This document shows positions 22,974 to 32,621 of a stretch of DNA of 64,000 nucleotides, piece by piece (positions within the stretch are counted from its first letter, which is position 1; each line of letters begins with the position of its first letter). A program made the translations under genes and the position numbers. Source of the stretch: Martinezella calliandrae (GTDB taxonomy: Bacteria > Pseudomonadota > Alphaproteobacteria > Rhizobiales > Rhizobiaceae). The stretch lies in contig NZ_JARFYN010000038.1 in NCBI RefSeq assembly GCF_030272695.1, positions 1-64,000 on the forward strand. Reading direction: 5' to 3'. The notes under the pieces are model-generated. The model worked only from the letters and a program-made list of their open reading frames with translations, was not told the DNA's origin and made no database searches.

Positions 22974-25112
22974 TTATTCGGCCGCGTCATCCTTCTTCTT
23001 TTCCGCAACGATTTCCTGGCCGGAAGCCTGATCGACGACCTTCATGGACAGGCGAACCTTGCCGCGCTCGTCGAAGCCGAGCAGCTTGACCCAAACCTTG
23101 TCGCCTTCCTTGACGACGTCGGTCGTCTTGGCAACGCGCTCCGAGGCGAGCTGCGAGATGTGGACGAGACCGTCGCGGGCGCCGAAGAAGTTGACGAAAG
23201 CGCCGAAGTCCGCGGTCTTGACAACCGTGCCTTCGTAGATCTGGCCGACCTCCGGCTCCGCAACGATCGAGTGGATCCACTTGCGGGCCGCTTCGATTTC
23301 CTTGCCGGAGGACGAAGCGATCTTGACCGTGCCGTCGTCTTCGATGTTGATCTTCGCGCCGGTCTTTTCGACGATTTCGCGGATGACCTTACCGCCGGAG
23401 CCGATGACTTCGCGGATCTTGTCGACCGGGATGTTCATGACTTCGATGCGCGGGGCGAATTCGCCGAGCTGACCGCGGCTTTCGGAGATGGCCTTGGCCA
23501 TTTCGCCGAGAATGTGCAGACGGCCACCCTTGGCCTGGTTCAGGGCCACCTTCATGATCTCTTCGGTAATGCCGTCGATCTTGATGTCCATCTGCAGCGA
23601 GGTCACTCCGGCTTCCGTGCCGGCAACCTTGAAGTCCATGTCGCCGAGGTGATCCTCGTCACCCAGGATGTCGGAGAGAACGGCGAAGCGCTCGCCTTCC
23701 TTGATCAGGCCCATGGCGATACCGGCAACCGGCTTTGCCAGCGGCACGCCGGCATCCATCAGCGCCAGCGAGGTGCCGCAAACGGTTGCCATCGAGGACG
23801 AGCCGTTGGACTCGGTGATTTCGGAGACGACACGCAGCGTGTAGGGGAACTGTTCCGCCGTCGGCAGCATCGGGTGGATGGCTCGCCAGGCGAGCTTGCC
23901 GTGGCCGATTTCGCGGCGGCCAGGAGAACCCATGCGGCCCGTTTCGCCGACCGAGTAGGGCGGGAAGTTGTAGTGCAGCATGAAGTTTTCTTTGTACATG
24001 CCGGTCAGGCTATCGACGAACTGCTCGTCTTCGCCGGTGCCGAGCGTGGCAACGACGACCGCCTGCGTTTCACCGCGGGTGAAGAGGGCGGAACCGTGTG
24101 TGCGCGGCAGCAAGCCGACTTCGGCAAGGATCGGGCGAACCGTCTGCAGGTCACGGCCGTCGATGCGGCTGGAGGTGTCGAGGATGTTCCAGCGAACGAT
24201 CTTCGCCTGCAGGTGCTTGAAGATGGCGCCAACTTCTTCGGCCGTGTATTTGGCTTCGCCTTCCTCGGGCAGGAAGTGCGCCTTGACTTTGGCCTTCACA
24301 GCGTCGACGGCGGCGTAACGATCAGCCTTCTGGGTGATCTTGTAGGCTTCGCGCAGCTCTGCTTCGGCAAGGCCGAGCATTTCAGTTTCGAGCTCCGAGA
24401 AATCGTCCGGCGTAAAATCGCGCGGTTCCTTGGCGGCGACTTCGGCGAGCTTGATGATCGCGTCGATGACCGGCTGGAAGCCACGATGGCCGAACATGAC
24501 AGCGCCAAGCATAACGTCTTCCGGCAGTTCCTTAGCTTCGGACTCAACCATCAGAACGGCTTCCTGCGTGCCGGCGACGACGAGGTCGAGGCTCGATTCG
24601 TCCATCTCGTCGAGATGCGGGTTGAGCACGTATTCGCCGTTGATGTAGCCGACGCGGGCGCCGCCGATCGGGCCCATGAACGGGATGCCGGAAAGGGTCA
24701 GGGCAGCCGAGGTCGCGACCATGGACAGCACGTCCGGATCGTTCTCGAGGTCATGCTGGATGACCGTGACGACGACCTGCGTGTCGTTCTTGTAGCCTTC
24801 CGGGAAAAGCGGACGGATCGGGCGGTCGATCAGGCGGGAAACGAGGGTTTCGTTTTCGCTCGGACGTCCTTCGCGCTTGAAATAGCCACCGGGGATCTTG
24901 CCGGCTGCATAGGTCTTTTCCTGGTAGTTGACGGTGAGCGGGAAGAAATCCTGGCCCGGCTTCGGGGCCTTGGCGGAAACCACGGTGGCGAGAACCACGG
25001 TCTCGCCGTAGGTTGCGATGACGGCGCCATCAGCCTGGCGGGCGATCTTGCCGGTCTCGAGCTTCAGCGGGCGGCCGGCCCACTCGATTTCGACGGTATG
25101 GATATCGAACAT
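22974..25112 (-). CDS. pnp: polyribonucleotide nucleotidyltransferase (PNPase)
   Basis: ATG 25112 (MFDIHTVEIEW) behind AAGGACAA gives 712 aa, the usual length. It has two RNase PH-like cores (first with FFPLTVNYQEKTYAAGKIPG; second with THGSALFTRGETQ and SEITESNGSSSMATVCG, DEDHLGDMDFKVAGT), an all-helical linker, a KH domain (IREVIGSGGKVIREI) and an S1 domain (GTVVKTADFGAFVNFFG). It degrades RNA phosphorolytically 3' to 5' and is part of RNA-decay complexes. It follows rpsO, the conserved order. Confidence 0.97.
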   Translation of the reverse strand: MFDIHTVEIEWAGRPLKLETGKIARQADGAVIATYGETVVLATVVSAKAPKPGQDFFPLTVNYQEKTYAAGKIPGGYFKREGRPSENETLVSRLIDRPIRPLFPEGYKNDTQVVVTVIQHDLENDPDVLSMVATSAALTLSGIPFMGPIGGARVGYINGEYVLNPHLDEMDESSLDLVVAGTQEAVLMVESEAKELPEDVMLGAVMFGHRGFQPVIDAIIKLAEVAAKEPRDFTPDDFSELETEMLGLAEAELREAYKITQKADRYAAVDAVKAKVKAHFLPEEGEAKYTAEEVGAIFKHLQAKIVRWNILDTSSRIDGRDLQTVRPILAEVGLLPRTHGSALFTRGETQAVVVATLGTGEDEQFVDSLTGMYKENFMLHYNFPPYSVGETGRMGSPGRREIGHGKLAWRAIHPMLPTAEQFPYTLRVVSEITESNGSSSMATVCGTSLALMDAGVPLAKPVAGIAMGLIKEGERFAVLSDILGDEDHLGDMDFKVAGTEAGVTSLQMDIKIDGITEEIMKVALNQAKGGRLHILGEMAKAISESRGQLGEFAPRIEVMNIPVDKIREVIGSGGKVIREIVEKTGAKINIEDDGTVKIASSSGKEIEAARKWIHSIVAEPEVGQIYEGTVVKTADFGAFVNFFGARDGLVHISQLASERVAKTTDVVKEGDKVWVKLLGFDERGKVRLSMKVVDQASGQEIVAEKKKDDAAE

Positions 25113-25435
25113 ATTTTGTCCTTGCGTAGTGCGGGAAAAGGCGCCGTTACCCATGAATCGGCAGGCGCGTCTTCAACCGCACGAAGTGTGACGCATCACG
25201 GGCAAGACAACGAGAGGCTTTCAAGGATCGGCCGAAGCGTGAAGCTTCGGCTGAAAGCATCCGGCAATCCTGCCCCATGACAGGTCAACGGTTGTAATTG
25301 GCAGGACCGGCCCATCCGGCCTGCCGGTCGTCTCACATCGCGCAAACGGAAAGCGCGCCGGAGACAAGTTTGTCGGGTTTCAAACCCTCATAAGCATCCG
25401 GCGGACGTCCACGCGAACGCCCGCCGGAAATTCCA
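25113..25435 (-). promoter_or_regulatory. rpsO-pnp intergenic leader with hairpin
   Basis: These 323 bases separate rpsO from pnp. An 8-bp stem (TCCGGCGG 25397-25404 with CCGCCGGA 25421-25428) lies just after the rpsO stop without a T-run, so it is more likely an RNA-processing or 3'-protection hairpin than a terminator. In enterobacteria the pnp leader is cut by RNase III and autoregulated by PNPase; the same is possible here but not shown. No ORF is credible. Confidence 0.45.
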
Positions 25436-25705
25436 TTAGCGGCGGATACCGAGGCTGGAGATCAGCTTGGTATAACGGCCTTCGTCCTTCTTCTTGAGGT
25501 AATCAAGAAGCGAGCGCCGGCTGGAAACCATCGTCAGGAGGCCACGGCGGGAGTGATTGTCCTTCTTGTGGTCCTTGAAGTGGTTGGTGAGGTTGTTGAT
25601 GCGCTCGGTCAGGATCGCAACCTGGACTTCCGGAGAACCGGTGTCGCCTTCGGCGGTAGCGTATTCCTTGATCAGCGCAGCCTTGCGCTCAGCAGTAATC
25701 GACAT
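25436..25705 (-). CDS. rpsO: 30S ribosomal protein S15
   Basis: ATG 25705 (MSITAERKAALIKEYAT) behind GAAAGGACC gives the normal 89 aa; the longer frame is a shadow. The family core is intact (GDTGSPEVQVAILTERI, LTNHFKDHKKDNHSRRGLL, RRSLLDYLKKKD). S15 is a primary binder of the 16S central domain and forms bridge B4. Confidence 0.97.
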   Translation of the reverse strand: MSITAERKAALIKEYATAEGDTGSPEVQVAILTERINNLTNHFKDHKKDNHSRRGLLTMVSSRRSLLDYLKKKDEGRYTKLISSLGIRR

Positions 25706-25846
25706 CGGATGGTCCTTTCTATGAGAGGAAATAATGTCGCCAAACGCCGGGATGTCGTCCAGCATTGGCCGCGAATGCAATGGGGCAGGCCCGATGCTGG
25801 CGCTGCCTATAGACTATTTGGGCTGCAAAGGGAAGAGACTCAGTTT

Positions 25847-25984
25847 TACCTTCGCCCCGGTGGGGAGAAGGCCGGGCGGAGCCCGGGCTGAGGGCAATGC
25901 ACCGTGGGGCGACCGTTCGTTTTCCCGGCAACTCGCCCTCATCCGCCCTTCGGACGCCTTCTCTCCGAGCGGAGGAGAAAAAAC
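25847..25984. repeat. composite palindromic intergenic repeat between rpsO and truB
   Basis: A run of GC-rich inverted segments fills most of the 279-bp gap: CTTCGCCCCGGTGGGGAGAAG, GGGCGGAGCCCGGGCTGAGG and CCTCATCCGCCCTTCGGACG, ending in CTTCTCTCCGAGCGGAGGAG. This is the look of a mosaic rhizobial palindromic element, often in many copies. No ORF is credible. It lies between truB and rpsO and may affect read-through. Confidence 0.6.
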
Positions 25985-26917
25985 TCAGCCAAAAACCCGC
26001 TTCGGCCGAAACTCGCCCTGGTCGATCTCGCCAATGGCGATCAGTTTGCCGCGTGCCGTGGCATAGGCCTCTGTTTCGGCAACCGGCGCATCGCGCCCGC
26101 GCACGAGAATTGGATTGCCCATCTTCAGGCGATGGGCCTGATCGTCGTTGATGACGAGATGCGGCAGCGCCGACAGCGCTTCCGCCGTATCGATCAGCAA
26201 CGCGTCGAGAGCGGCGAGCCGCTCGTCCGCATCTTCGACTGCCTCAAGGGCGACGAGATTGGCGAGCGGCACCATCATCTCCTCAGCAAAGGGGGCGACG
26301 AAGCTGCGGCGCAGGCCGGAGATATGGCCGTAACAGCCGAGATCGCGGCCGAAATCGCGGGCGAGCGCTCGAACATAGGTGCCCTTACCGCATTCCACTT
26401 CGAAATGCGCCTTGTTGGCATCCGGGCAGGCCAGCAGCGTCAGGCGGAAAATCTCTACTTCGCGCGACGGGATTTCGACCGTTTCGCCGTCACGAGCGAG
26501 ATCATAGGCGCGCTCGCCGGCTATCTTGATTGCGGAAAACTGCGGCGGGATCTGATGGATGACGCCCGTATATTTCGGCAGCAGAGCGCGAATATCCTCT
26601 TCACCCGGACGCTTGTCCGAAGTCGCGGTGACCTCGCCTTCGAGGTCGTCCGTGGCGCGTTCCTCGCCCCAGGTGACGGTGAATTCATAGATCTTCCTGC
26701 CGTCCATGACGTAAGGAACTGTCTTGGTGGCGTCGCCAAGGGCGATCGGCAGCATGCCGGAGGCGAGCGGATCGAGCGTGCCGGCATGGCCCGCTTTCTG
26801 CGCCTTGAACAGCCACTTGATCTTGGAAACGGCCTCTGTCGAGCCGAAGTCCACCGGCTTGTCGAGGATCAGCCAGCCGGAAATCGGGCGGCCTTTGGGT
26901 TTGCGTGGTTTGGACAT
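25985..26917 (-). CDS. truB: tRNA pseudouridine-55 synthase TruB
   Basis: The 310-aa enzyme carries the catalytic motif GHAGTLDPLASGMLP with Asp49, and the following G.ATK motif. It converts U55 in the T-loop of nearly all tRNAs to pseudouridine. It lies 12 bp after rbfA in the leftward operon, a classic order. The C-terminal part ends with the PUA-like segment (GNPILVRGRDAPVAETEAYA). Confidence 0.96.
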   Translation of the reverse strand: MSKPRKPKGRPISGWLILDKPVDFGSTEAVSKIKWLFKAQKAGHAGTLDPLASGMLPIALGDATKTVPYVMDGRKIYEFTVTWGEERATDDLEGEVTATSDKRPGEEDIRALLPKYTGVIHQIPPQFSAIKIAGERAYDLARDGETVEIPSREVEIFRLTLLACPDANKAHFEVECGKGTYVRALARDFGRDLGCYGHISGLRRSFVAPFAEEMMVPLANLVALEAVEDADERLAALDALLIDTAEALSALPHLVINDDQAHRLKMGNPILVRGRDAPVAETEAYATARGKLIAIGEIDQGEFRPKRVFG

Positions 26918-26929
26918 TCTCTGTCTCTG

Positions 26930-27349
26930 TTATCGGTCTTTGTCGGTGTCGGTATCGCCGTCTTCGAGGTCGCGTTGGACCTCCGGCGAGCGCAACAACG
27001 CATCGATCTTCTGGTAATTGTCGAAGCTGGTGTCGTCGCGAAAGCGGATCTCTGGCATGTATTTCATCTGCCGAAGCTGCGGTCCAAGGCGGCCGCGGAT
27101 GAATTTCGCATGGCGATTGAGCGTTTCGATGACGGCCTGGTGGTCGGTGACGCCGAGCGGCGTCACATAGGCGGTGGCGATCTTCAGATCCGGCGACATG
27201 CGCACCTCGGAAATGGAGATGACGGTGCGCTCGATCAGGTCGTCACGCACCTCGCCGCGCTGCAGAACCTGCGTGATCGCGGCGCGCACCTGCTCGCCGA
27301 CGCGAAGCATGCGCTGCGAGGGCGCGGAAGAAGTTGGTCTTGTTGCCAT
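26930..27349 (-). CDS. rbfA: ribosome-binding factor A
   Basis: ATG 27349 starts a 139-aa protein (MATRPTSSAPSQRMLRVGEQ); the longer frame reaching 27706 is a shadow of infB. It has the KH-type fold with RDDLIERTVISISEVRMSPD-LKIATAYV and the conserved RFRDDTSF segment near the C-terminus. RbfA binds the 16S 5' helix during late 30S assembly and is needed for cold growth. It lies between infB and truB. Confidence 0.94.
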   Translation of the reverse strand: MATRPTSSAPSQRMLRVGEQVRAAITQVLQRGEVRDDLIERTVISISEVRMSPDLKIATAYVTPLGVTDHQAVIETLNRHAKFIRGRLGPQLRQMKYMPEIRFRDDTSFDNYQKIDALLRSPEVQRDLEDGDTDTDKDR

Positions 27350-27370
27350 TTGTCTTGGTCCCAAAAGGTT

Positions 27371-27400
27371 CGGGCGCCGGACTGGTGGTTCCGGCGCCCG
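27371..27400 (-). terminator. strong stem-loop between infB and rbfA
   Basis: CGGGCGCCGG(A) and its exact complement enclose a short loop (11-bp stem). On the minus strand AACCTTTTGG follows, a weak T-run. It may reduce transcription into rbfA or protect the infB mRNA end. Confidence 0.55.
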
Positions 27401-27425
27401 TCCGAATGTTTCAATCTTTCCTGCC

Positions 27426-30173
27426 TTACAGCGTGCGGGTGATGTGCTCGACGCGGAAGCATTCGATCGTGTCGCCGATGCGAATGTCTTCGTAGTTCTC
27501 GAACGCCATGCCGCATTCCTGGCCGACATTGACTTCGGAGACTTCATCCTTGAAGCGCTTGAGCGTCTTGAGCTTGCCTTCGTGGATGACGACGTTGTCG
27601 CGCACCAGACGGACACCGACGCCGCGCTCGACCTTGCCCTCGGTGACACGGCAACCTGCGACCTTGCCGACCTTCGTGATGTTGAACACCTCGAGGATCT
27701 CGGCATTGCCGAGGAAGGTTTCGCGCCGTTCCGGAGACAGCAGGCCCGACATCGCCGCCTTCACGTCATCCACCAGATCGTAGATGATGTTGTAGTAGCG
27801 GATTTCGATGCCTTCACGCTCGGCGAGAGTGCGCGCCTGGGCATTGGCGCGGACGTTGAAGCCGATGATCGCCGCGTCGGATGCTCCAGCCAGCGAGATA
27901 TCGGATTCGGTCACACCGCCGACGCCGGAATGCACGATGCGGGCACGGACTTCGTCGGTGCCGAGCTTGTCCAGCGCGCCGGCAATGGCTTCGATCGAAC
28001 CCTGCACGTCGCCCTTGATGACCAGCGGGAATTCCTTGATGCCCGAGGCCTGCAGCTGCGACATCATCTGCTCCAGCGAGCCGCGTTGGCCGGACTGGCG
28101 AGCGGCCGCCTTGTCGCGGGTGAGGCGCTGGCGGTATTCCGAGATTTCGCGGGCACGGCTTTCGCTTTCGACGACGGCGAACTTGTCGCCGGCCTGCGGC
28201 GTACCGGAAAGGCCGAGGATCTCGACTGGCATGGCGGGACCAGCTTCCTTCACATGCTCGCCCTTGTCGTTGACCAGCGCGCGCACGCGGCCCCACTGAT
28301 CGCCGGCAACGACGATCTGACCCGGACGGAGCGTGCCTTTCTGGACGAGGACGGTGGCGACGGAGCCGCGGCCGCGATCAAGCTGGGCTTCGATGACGGT
28401 ACCTTCCGCCGTGCGGTTCGGATTGGCCTTGAGGTCAAGGATTTCCGCCTGCAGCAGAATGGCTTCGAGCAGCTTGTCGAGGTTGGTGCCGTTCTTCGCG
28501 GAGACTTCCACGTCGAGCACCTCACCGCCCATGGATTCAACGAAGACTTCGTGCTGCAGCAGTTCCGTGCGAACCTTCTGAGCGTTGGCCGTCGGCTTGT
28601 CGATCTTGTTGATCGCAACGATGATCGGAACACCGGCCGCCTTGGCGTGGTTGATCGATTCGATCGTCTGCGGCATCACGCTGTCGTCGGCCGCAACCAC
28701 CAGCACGGCGATGTCGGTCGCCTGGGCGCCGCGAGCACGCATGGCGGTAAAGGCCGCGTGGCCGGGGGTGTCGATGAAGGTGATCTTCTGGCCGTTCTGC
28801 TCGACCTGATAGGCGCCGATATGCTGGGTAATGCCACCGGCTTCGCCAGCCACCACGTTCGCATGGCGGATGGCGTCGAGTAGCGAGGTCTTGCCGTGGT
28901 CGACGTGACCCATGATCGTGACGACAGGCGGACGGGAAACAAGTTCGCCGTCTTCGTCGGCAACGTTGAAGATGCCCTGTTCGACGTCGGATTCCGAAAC
29001 GCGCTTGACCGTGTGGCCGAATTCACCGGCAATGAGCTCGGCGAGGTCGGCATCGATAATGTCGCCCGGCTTCATCATCTGACCTTCCTTCATCAGGAAC
29101 TTGATGACGTCGACTGCGCGTTCGGACATGCGCTGCGACAGTTCCTGAATGGTGATGGTCTCCGGCAGCACGACTTCACGCGAAATCTTTTCGCGCGTTT
29201 CCTGCATCTGGCTGCGGCGGAACTTTTCCTGACGGCGGCGCATGGCCGAAAGCGAGCGACCACGCGCATTGCCATCTTCGTCGACATCGGCCGTCGTTAC
29301 CGTCAGCTTGCCGCGGCGGCGATCATCGTCCGTCTTCGGACGTGTGACAGGCTTTGCCGGTTCTGGGCGCACCACCTTGCCGCGCGCCGGGCCGCCACGC
29401 GCCGGGCCGCGATCGTCTTCTTCTTCATTGAGGGGACGACGTCGGTTGAGCGGCGTTTCCGTAGCAGGCGCGCCGGGACGCGCAGGCTGGGGAGCTGCAT
29501 CCGGGCGACGAGCAACCACAGGTGCCGCAGCGGCCGGCTGTGCTGCCGGCTTCGGTGCTTCCACCTTGGCTTCGACCGGCGCGGGAGGTGCTTCCTCGAC
29601 CTTGGTCTCGGCGGCGCGAGTTGCCTCTTCCGCGGCGAGGCGGGCAGCTTCGGCCTGCTCTGCGATGCGGCGTGCTTCCTCTTCCCGCTGGCGGCGGGCT
29701 TCTTCCTCGGCGCGGCGGGCCGCATCGGCGGCGTCACGGGCCTGGGCTTCGGCGAGCGCGCGGCGGCGTGCATCCATTTCGCCAGCCGAAAGGTGGTTCA
29801 AAACCACCGGTCGCGACGAACGGTCCTGCTGCGGGCGCTGCTGGTTGTTCTGGTTGGATTGCTGCGGTCGCTGCTGCTGGCCACCTGGCTGATGAATGCG
29901 CGGAGCTGGCTGCGGCGGGCGCGGCGGCTGCGGTGTCGGTTCCGCGACGCGCGTCACGGATGCCGTTGCGGCAGCCGTCGTCGTCGGGGTGGTCATTGGC
30001 TTTTCGTCTTCAGGGCGTAGCGGGCGACGCTTGCGAGTCTCGACCACGACTGCCTTGGTGCGACCGCGGCCCATGTCCTGGCGCACGGTGCCCTGGTTCA
30101 CGCCTGAGGGCTTCAGGGTGAGGGTCTTCTTACCCGAAACACTCAGCGTCTTGTCGTCTTTATTGTCGGTCAT
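27426..30173 (-). CDS. infB: translation initiation factor IF-2
   Basis: The 915-aa protein has a long disordered N-terminal region rich in Ala/Glu/Arg coiled-coil (residues about 130-205, RRALAEAQARDAADAARRAE) and proline, then IF2 N2 (LPETITIQELSQRMSERAVD). The G domain follows with GHVDHGKTS near 420 (P-loop), DTPGHAAF and NKIDK, then the beta-barrel and C-terminal fMet-tRNA-binding domains ending with GMAFENYEDIRIGDTIECF. It recruits initiator tRNA to the 30S subunit. The N-terminal extension is longer than in E. coli, as usual in alphaproteobacteria. Confidence 0.97.
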   Translation of the reverse strand: MTDNKDDKTLSVSGKKTLTLKPSGVNQGTVRQDMGRGRTKAVVVETRKRRPLRPEDEKPMTTPTTTAAATASVTRVAEPTPQPPRPPQPAPRIHQPGGQQQRPQQSNQNNQQRPQQDRSSRPVVLNHLSAGEMDARRRALAEAQARDAADAARRAEEEARRQREEEARRIAEQAEAARLAAEEATRAAETKVEEAPPAPVEAKVEAPKPAAQPAAAAPVVARRPDAAPQPARPGAPATETPLNRRRPLNEEEDDRGPARGGPARGKVVRPEPAKPVTRPKTDDDRRRGKLTVTTADVDEDGNARGRSLSAMRRRQEKFRRSQMQETREKISREVVLPETITIQELSQRMSERAVDVIKFLMKEGQMMKPGDIIDADLAELIAGEFGHTVKRVSESDVEQGIFNVADEDGELVSRPPVVTIMGHVDHGKTSLLDAIRHANVVAGEAGGITQHIGAYQVEQNGQKITFIDTPGHAAFTAMRARGAQATDIAVLVVAADDSVMPQTIESINHAKAAGVPIIVAINKIDKPTANAQKVRTELLQHEVFVESMGGEVLDVEVSAKNGTNLDKLLEAILLQAEILDLKANPNRTAEGTVIEAQLDRGRGSVATVLVQKGTLRPGQIVVAGDQWGRVRALVNDKGEHVKEAGPAMPVEILGLSGTPQAGDKFAVVESESRAREISEYRQRLTRDKAAARQSGQRGSLEQMMSQLQASGIKEFPLVIKGDVQGSIEAIAGALDKLGTDEVRARIVHSGVGGVTESDISLAGASDAAIIGFNVRANAQARTLAEREGIEIRYYNIIYDLVDDVKAAMSGLLSPERRETFLGNAEILEVFNITKVGKVAGCRVTEGKVERGVGVRLVRDNVVIHEGKLKTLKRFKDEVSEVNVGQECGMAFENYEDIRIGDTIECFRVEHITRTL

Positions 30174-30274
30174 TCCGTTCCCGTTCCTTCGGACAGGGCA
30201 CGGAATCGTCCGTCACACCCTGTCGTTCAATACATGTACCTTAATGAGGCGTCCGGCATCGGCCGGTGACCGCG

Positions 30275-30967
30275 TCATTGTTTTCGCCGGCCAGCGCCGC
30301 CCGTTGCCCGGGACTGACCGCCGTTGCGGTACCGTTCGAGCAGGTTTGCGCGCTTCACTACACCCTCACCTGCCTGCCCTGCAAGCGCCGCGGCATGGAT
30401 AAAAGCGTTCTGGCCCATCAGTTCTTCCATTTCCGCCTCCGTGAAGACACGGAATGACGGTATTTCCTTTTCAGTCTCCATCCCAAGATGCCAGGCTTTT
30501 CGGGCCTGGTCGATCTTGCGAACACCGTCGGCGGCGGCATCCATCGCGTGGAACACGGCAAGTGCCGAGCCGTTGCGAACGGCGCCGTCTACCTTCGACG
30601 AACCGCTGACGAACTGGCCCGCCTTGCGCGCCATATTCATCATCCCGGCAAGCTGCGCCGCAAGAAGCCGGTCGACGGTGGCGCCGAGATTGATCGGTGC
30701 CGTCACCTCCGCCTTCAGGGCGCGGGAAAACATTTTCTTCGCCACTGCCTTGTCCACCAGCGCCCGGTCGAGTTTGACCCAGCAGCCGCGTCCCGGCAGT
30801 TGCCGCTTCAGATCGGGAACAACTGTTCCGTCCGGAGCGGCGACGAAGCGGATCAGTTCGTCCGGCGATCCGCTTTCGCGTGTTACGATGCACATCCGGC
30901 CGTTCACGTCGCTACCCCCGAGATCATCGTCCTCAGGCGGTGCGTCCGGCCCCCCGGTGCTCATCAT
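30275..30967 (-). CDS. ylxR: YlxR (DUF448) RNA-binding protein with L7Ae-like C-terminal domain
   Basis: ATG 30967 overlaps the nusA stop (ATGATGA). The 230-aa protein has the YlxR domain (RMCIVTRESGSPDELIRFV, LPGRGCWVKLDRALVDKAV) followed by an L7Ae/YlxQ-like domain (AAQLAGMMNMARKAGQFVSG) and a basic C-tail. The fused YlxR-YlxQ layout is common in alphaproteobacteria. It sits between nusA and infB and probably binds RNA during transcription-translation or ribosome assembly; the target is not known. Confidence 0.88.
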   Translation of the reverse strand: MMSTGGPDAPPEDDDLGGSDVNGRMCIVTRESGSPDELIRFVAAPDGTVVPDLKRQLPGRGCWVKLDRALVDKAVAKKMFSRALKAEVTAPINLGATVDRLLAAQLAGMMNMARKAGQFVSGSSKVDGAVRNGSALAVFHAMDAAADGVRKIDQARKAWHLGMETEKEIPSFRVFTEAEMEELMGQNAFIHAAALAGQAGEGVVKRANLLERYRNGGQSRATGGAGRRKQ

Positions 30968-32568
30968 GCTTCTTGCTCGGCCTCGTCCTCCGTGGCCTCT
31001 TCGGCCTCAGCGGCGAGATCGGCTTCGGTGATCCAGCCGGCCAACAGGCGGGCCTGCACGACCATCTGCTCAGCTTCGACTCGCGACACTTCAAGTTTGG
31101 AGAACAGGCCTTCGAACTTCTTCGTTTCGCCGTTCTTGCGCTCGGTCCAGCCGACGAGATCGTCCGCGGCGCAGCCGGCGAAGTCCTCGATCGTCTTGAT
31201 GCCGTCCTCACCGAGAGCGACCATCATCTGCGCGGACATGCCGTTGATCTGGCGCAGCTCGTCGGAAACGCCAAGCGCCTTGCGCTTCTCGTCCATTTCG
31301 GCTTCCAGGCGCTCCAGATATTCGCGGGCGCGGTCCTGGATTTCCTGGGCGGTCTCTTCATCGAAACCGTCGATGGACGAGATTTCGTCGAGATCGACAT
31401 AAGCCAGTTCCTCGACGGCGGCGAAGCCTTCCGAGGCCAGAACCTGACCGACCATTTCGTCGACATCGAGTGCATCCATGAACAGGTTGGTGCGCTCGTT
31501 GAATTCCTTCTGACGGCGCTCCGATTCTTCGGCTTCGGTCATGATGTCGATATCCCAGCCGGTGAGCTGCGAAGCGAGGCGGACGTTCTGGCCGCGGCGG
31601 CCGATGGCGAGCGACAGCTGTTCGTCCGGAACCACGACTTCGATCCGCTCTGCATCCTCATCGAGAACGACCTTGGCGACTTCAGCCGGCTGCAGCGCGT
31701 TGACAACGAAATTCGCCGGCTCGTTGGACCACGGAATGATGTCGATTTTTTCACCCTGCAATTCGCCGACGACGGCTTGGACGCGCGAACCGCGCATACC
31801 AACGCAGGCGCCGACCGGATCGATCGACGAGTCGTTCGAAATGACCGCGATCTTGGCGCGCGAGCCTGGATCGCGGGCGACCGACTTCACCTGGATGATG
31901 CCGTCGTAGATCTCAGGCACTTCCATGGTAAAGAGCTTGACCATGAACTGCGGATGTGTGCGCGACAGGAAGATCTGCGGACCGCGCTGTTCGCGGCGAA
32001 CGTCGTAGACATAGGCGCGGACGCGGTCGCCATAGCGGAAGTTCTCGCGCGGGATCATCTCGTCGCGGCGGATGATGCCTTCGCCGCGGCCGAGGTCGAC
32101 GATGACGTTGCCGTATTCGACGCGCTTGACTGTACCGTTGACGATTTCGCCGACGCGATCCTTGAATTCGTCGAACTGACGGTCACGCTCGGCTTCGCGC
32201 ACCTTCTGCACGATGACCTGTTTGGCCGACTGGGCCGCGATACGGCCGAAATCCATCGGTGGCAGCGGATCGGCGATGAAGTCGCCGAGAACGGCATCCG
32301 GGTTGCGGTCGCGGGCAAGTTCCAGCGGGATCTGCGTGGAATAGTCCTCGGCTTTTTCGACGACTTCGAGCAGGCGCTGCAGGCGGATTTCGCCGGTCTT
32401 CGGATTGATGTCCGCACGGATGTTCGACTCCGTGCCGTAACGCGAACGCGCGGCCTTCTGGATCGCGTCCGCCATTGCGGCAAGCACGATCTCGCGGTCG
32501 ATGACCTTTTCGCGCGCCACTGCATCTGCGATCTGCAGAAGTTCTAGCCGGTTCGCACTGACTGCCAT
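30964..32568 (-). CDS. nusA: transcription termination/antitermination factor NusA
   Basis: The 534-aa protein contains the N-terminal RNA-polymerase-binding domain (VIDREIVLAAMADAIQKAAR), S1 domain (GEIVNGTVKRVEYGNVIVDL), KH1 (DPVGACVGMRGSRVQAVVGE) and KH2 (LAIGRRGQNVRLASQLTGW). Two C-terminal acidic helix-hairpin-helix repeats and a long acidic tail follow. NusA binds RNA polymerase and controls pausing, termination and antitermination. The leader of its operon has a terminator-like hairpin, so NusA may regulate its own operon. Confidence 0.96.
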   Translation of the reverse strand: MAVSANRLELLQIADAVAREKVIDREIVLAAMADAIQKAARSRYGTESNIRADINPKTGEIRLQRLLEVVEKAEDYSTQIPLELARDRNPDAVLGDFIADPLPPMDFGRIAAQSAKQVIVQKVREAERDRQFDEFKDRVGEIVNGTVKRVEYGNVIVDLGRGEGIIRRDEMIPRENFRYGDRVRAYVYDVRREQRGPQIFLSRTHPQFMVKLFTMEVPEIYDGIIQVKSVARDPGSRAKIAVISNDSSIDPVGACVGMRGSRVQAVVGELQGEKIDIIPWSNEPANFVVNALQPAEVAKVVLDEDAERIEVVVPDEQLSLAIGRRGQNVRLASQLTGWDIDIMTEAEESERRQKEFNERTNLFMDALDVDEMVGQVLASEGFAAVEELAYVDLDEISSIDGFDEETAQEIQDRAREYLERLEAEMDEKRKALGVSDELRQINGMSAQMMVALGEDGIKTIEDFAGCAADDLVGWTERKNGETKKFEGLFSKLEVSRVEAEQMVVQARLLAGWITEADLAAEAEEATEDEAEQEA

Positions 32569-32621
32569 TGTCTTTAGTCTCCGTCTTCCTGCTCAGGGGT
32601 TCCCGTCCCGTCGAGCGGTGG

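Noticed and set aside
23160..25280. 706-codon plus-strand open frame opposite pnp
   Set aside because: It is antisense to a clear PNPase gene. Long antisense frames are expected from GC-rich codon use, and it has no family features or ribosome-binding site.
27174..32547. Long plus-strand frames opposite infB, ylxR and nusA
   Set aside because: These are antisense shadows of strongly recognisable translation and transcription genes.
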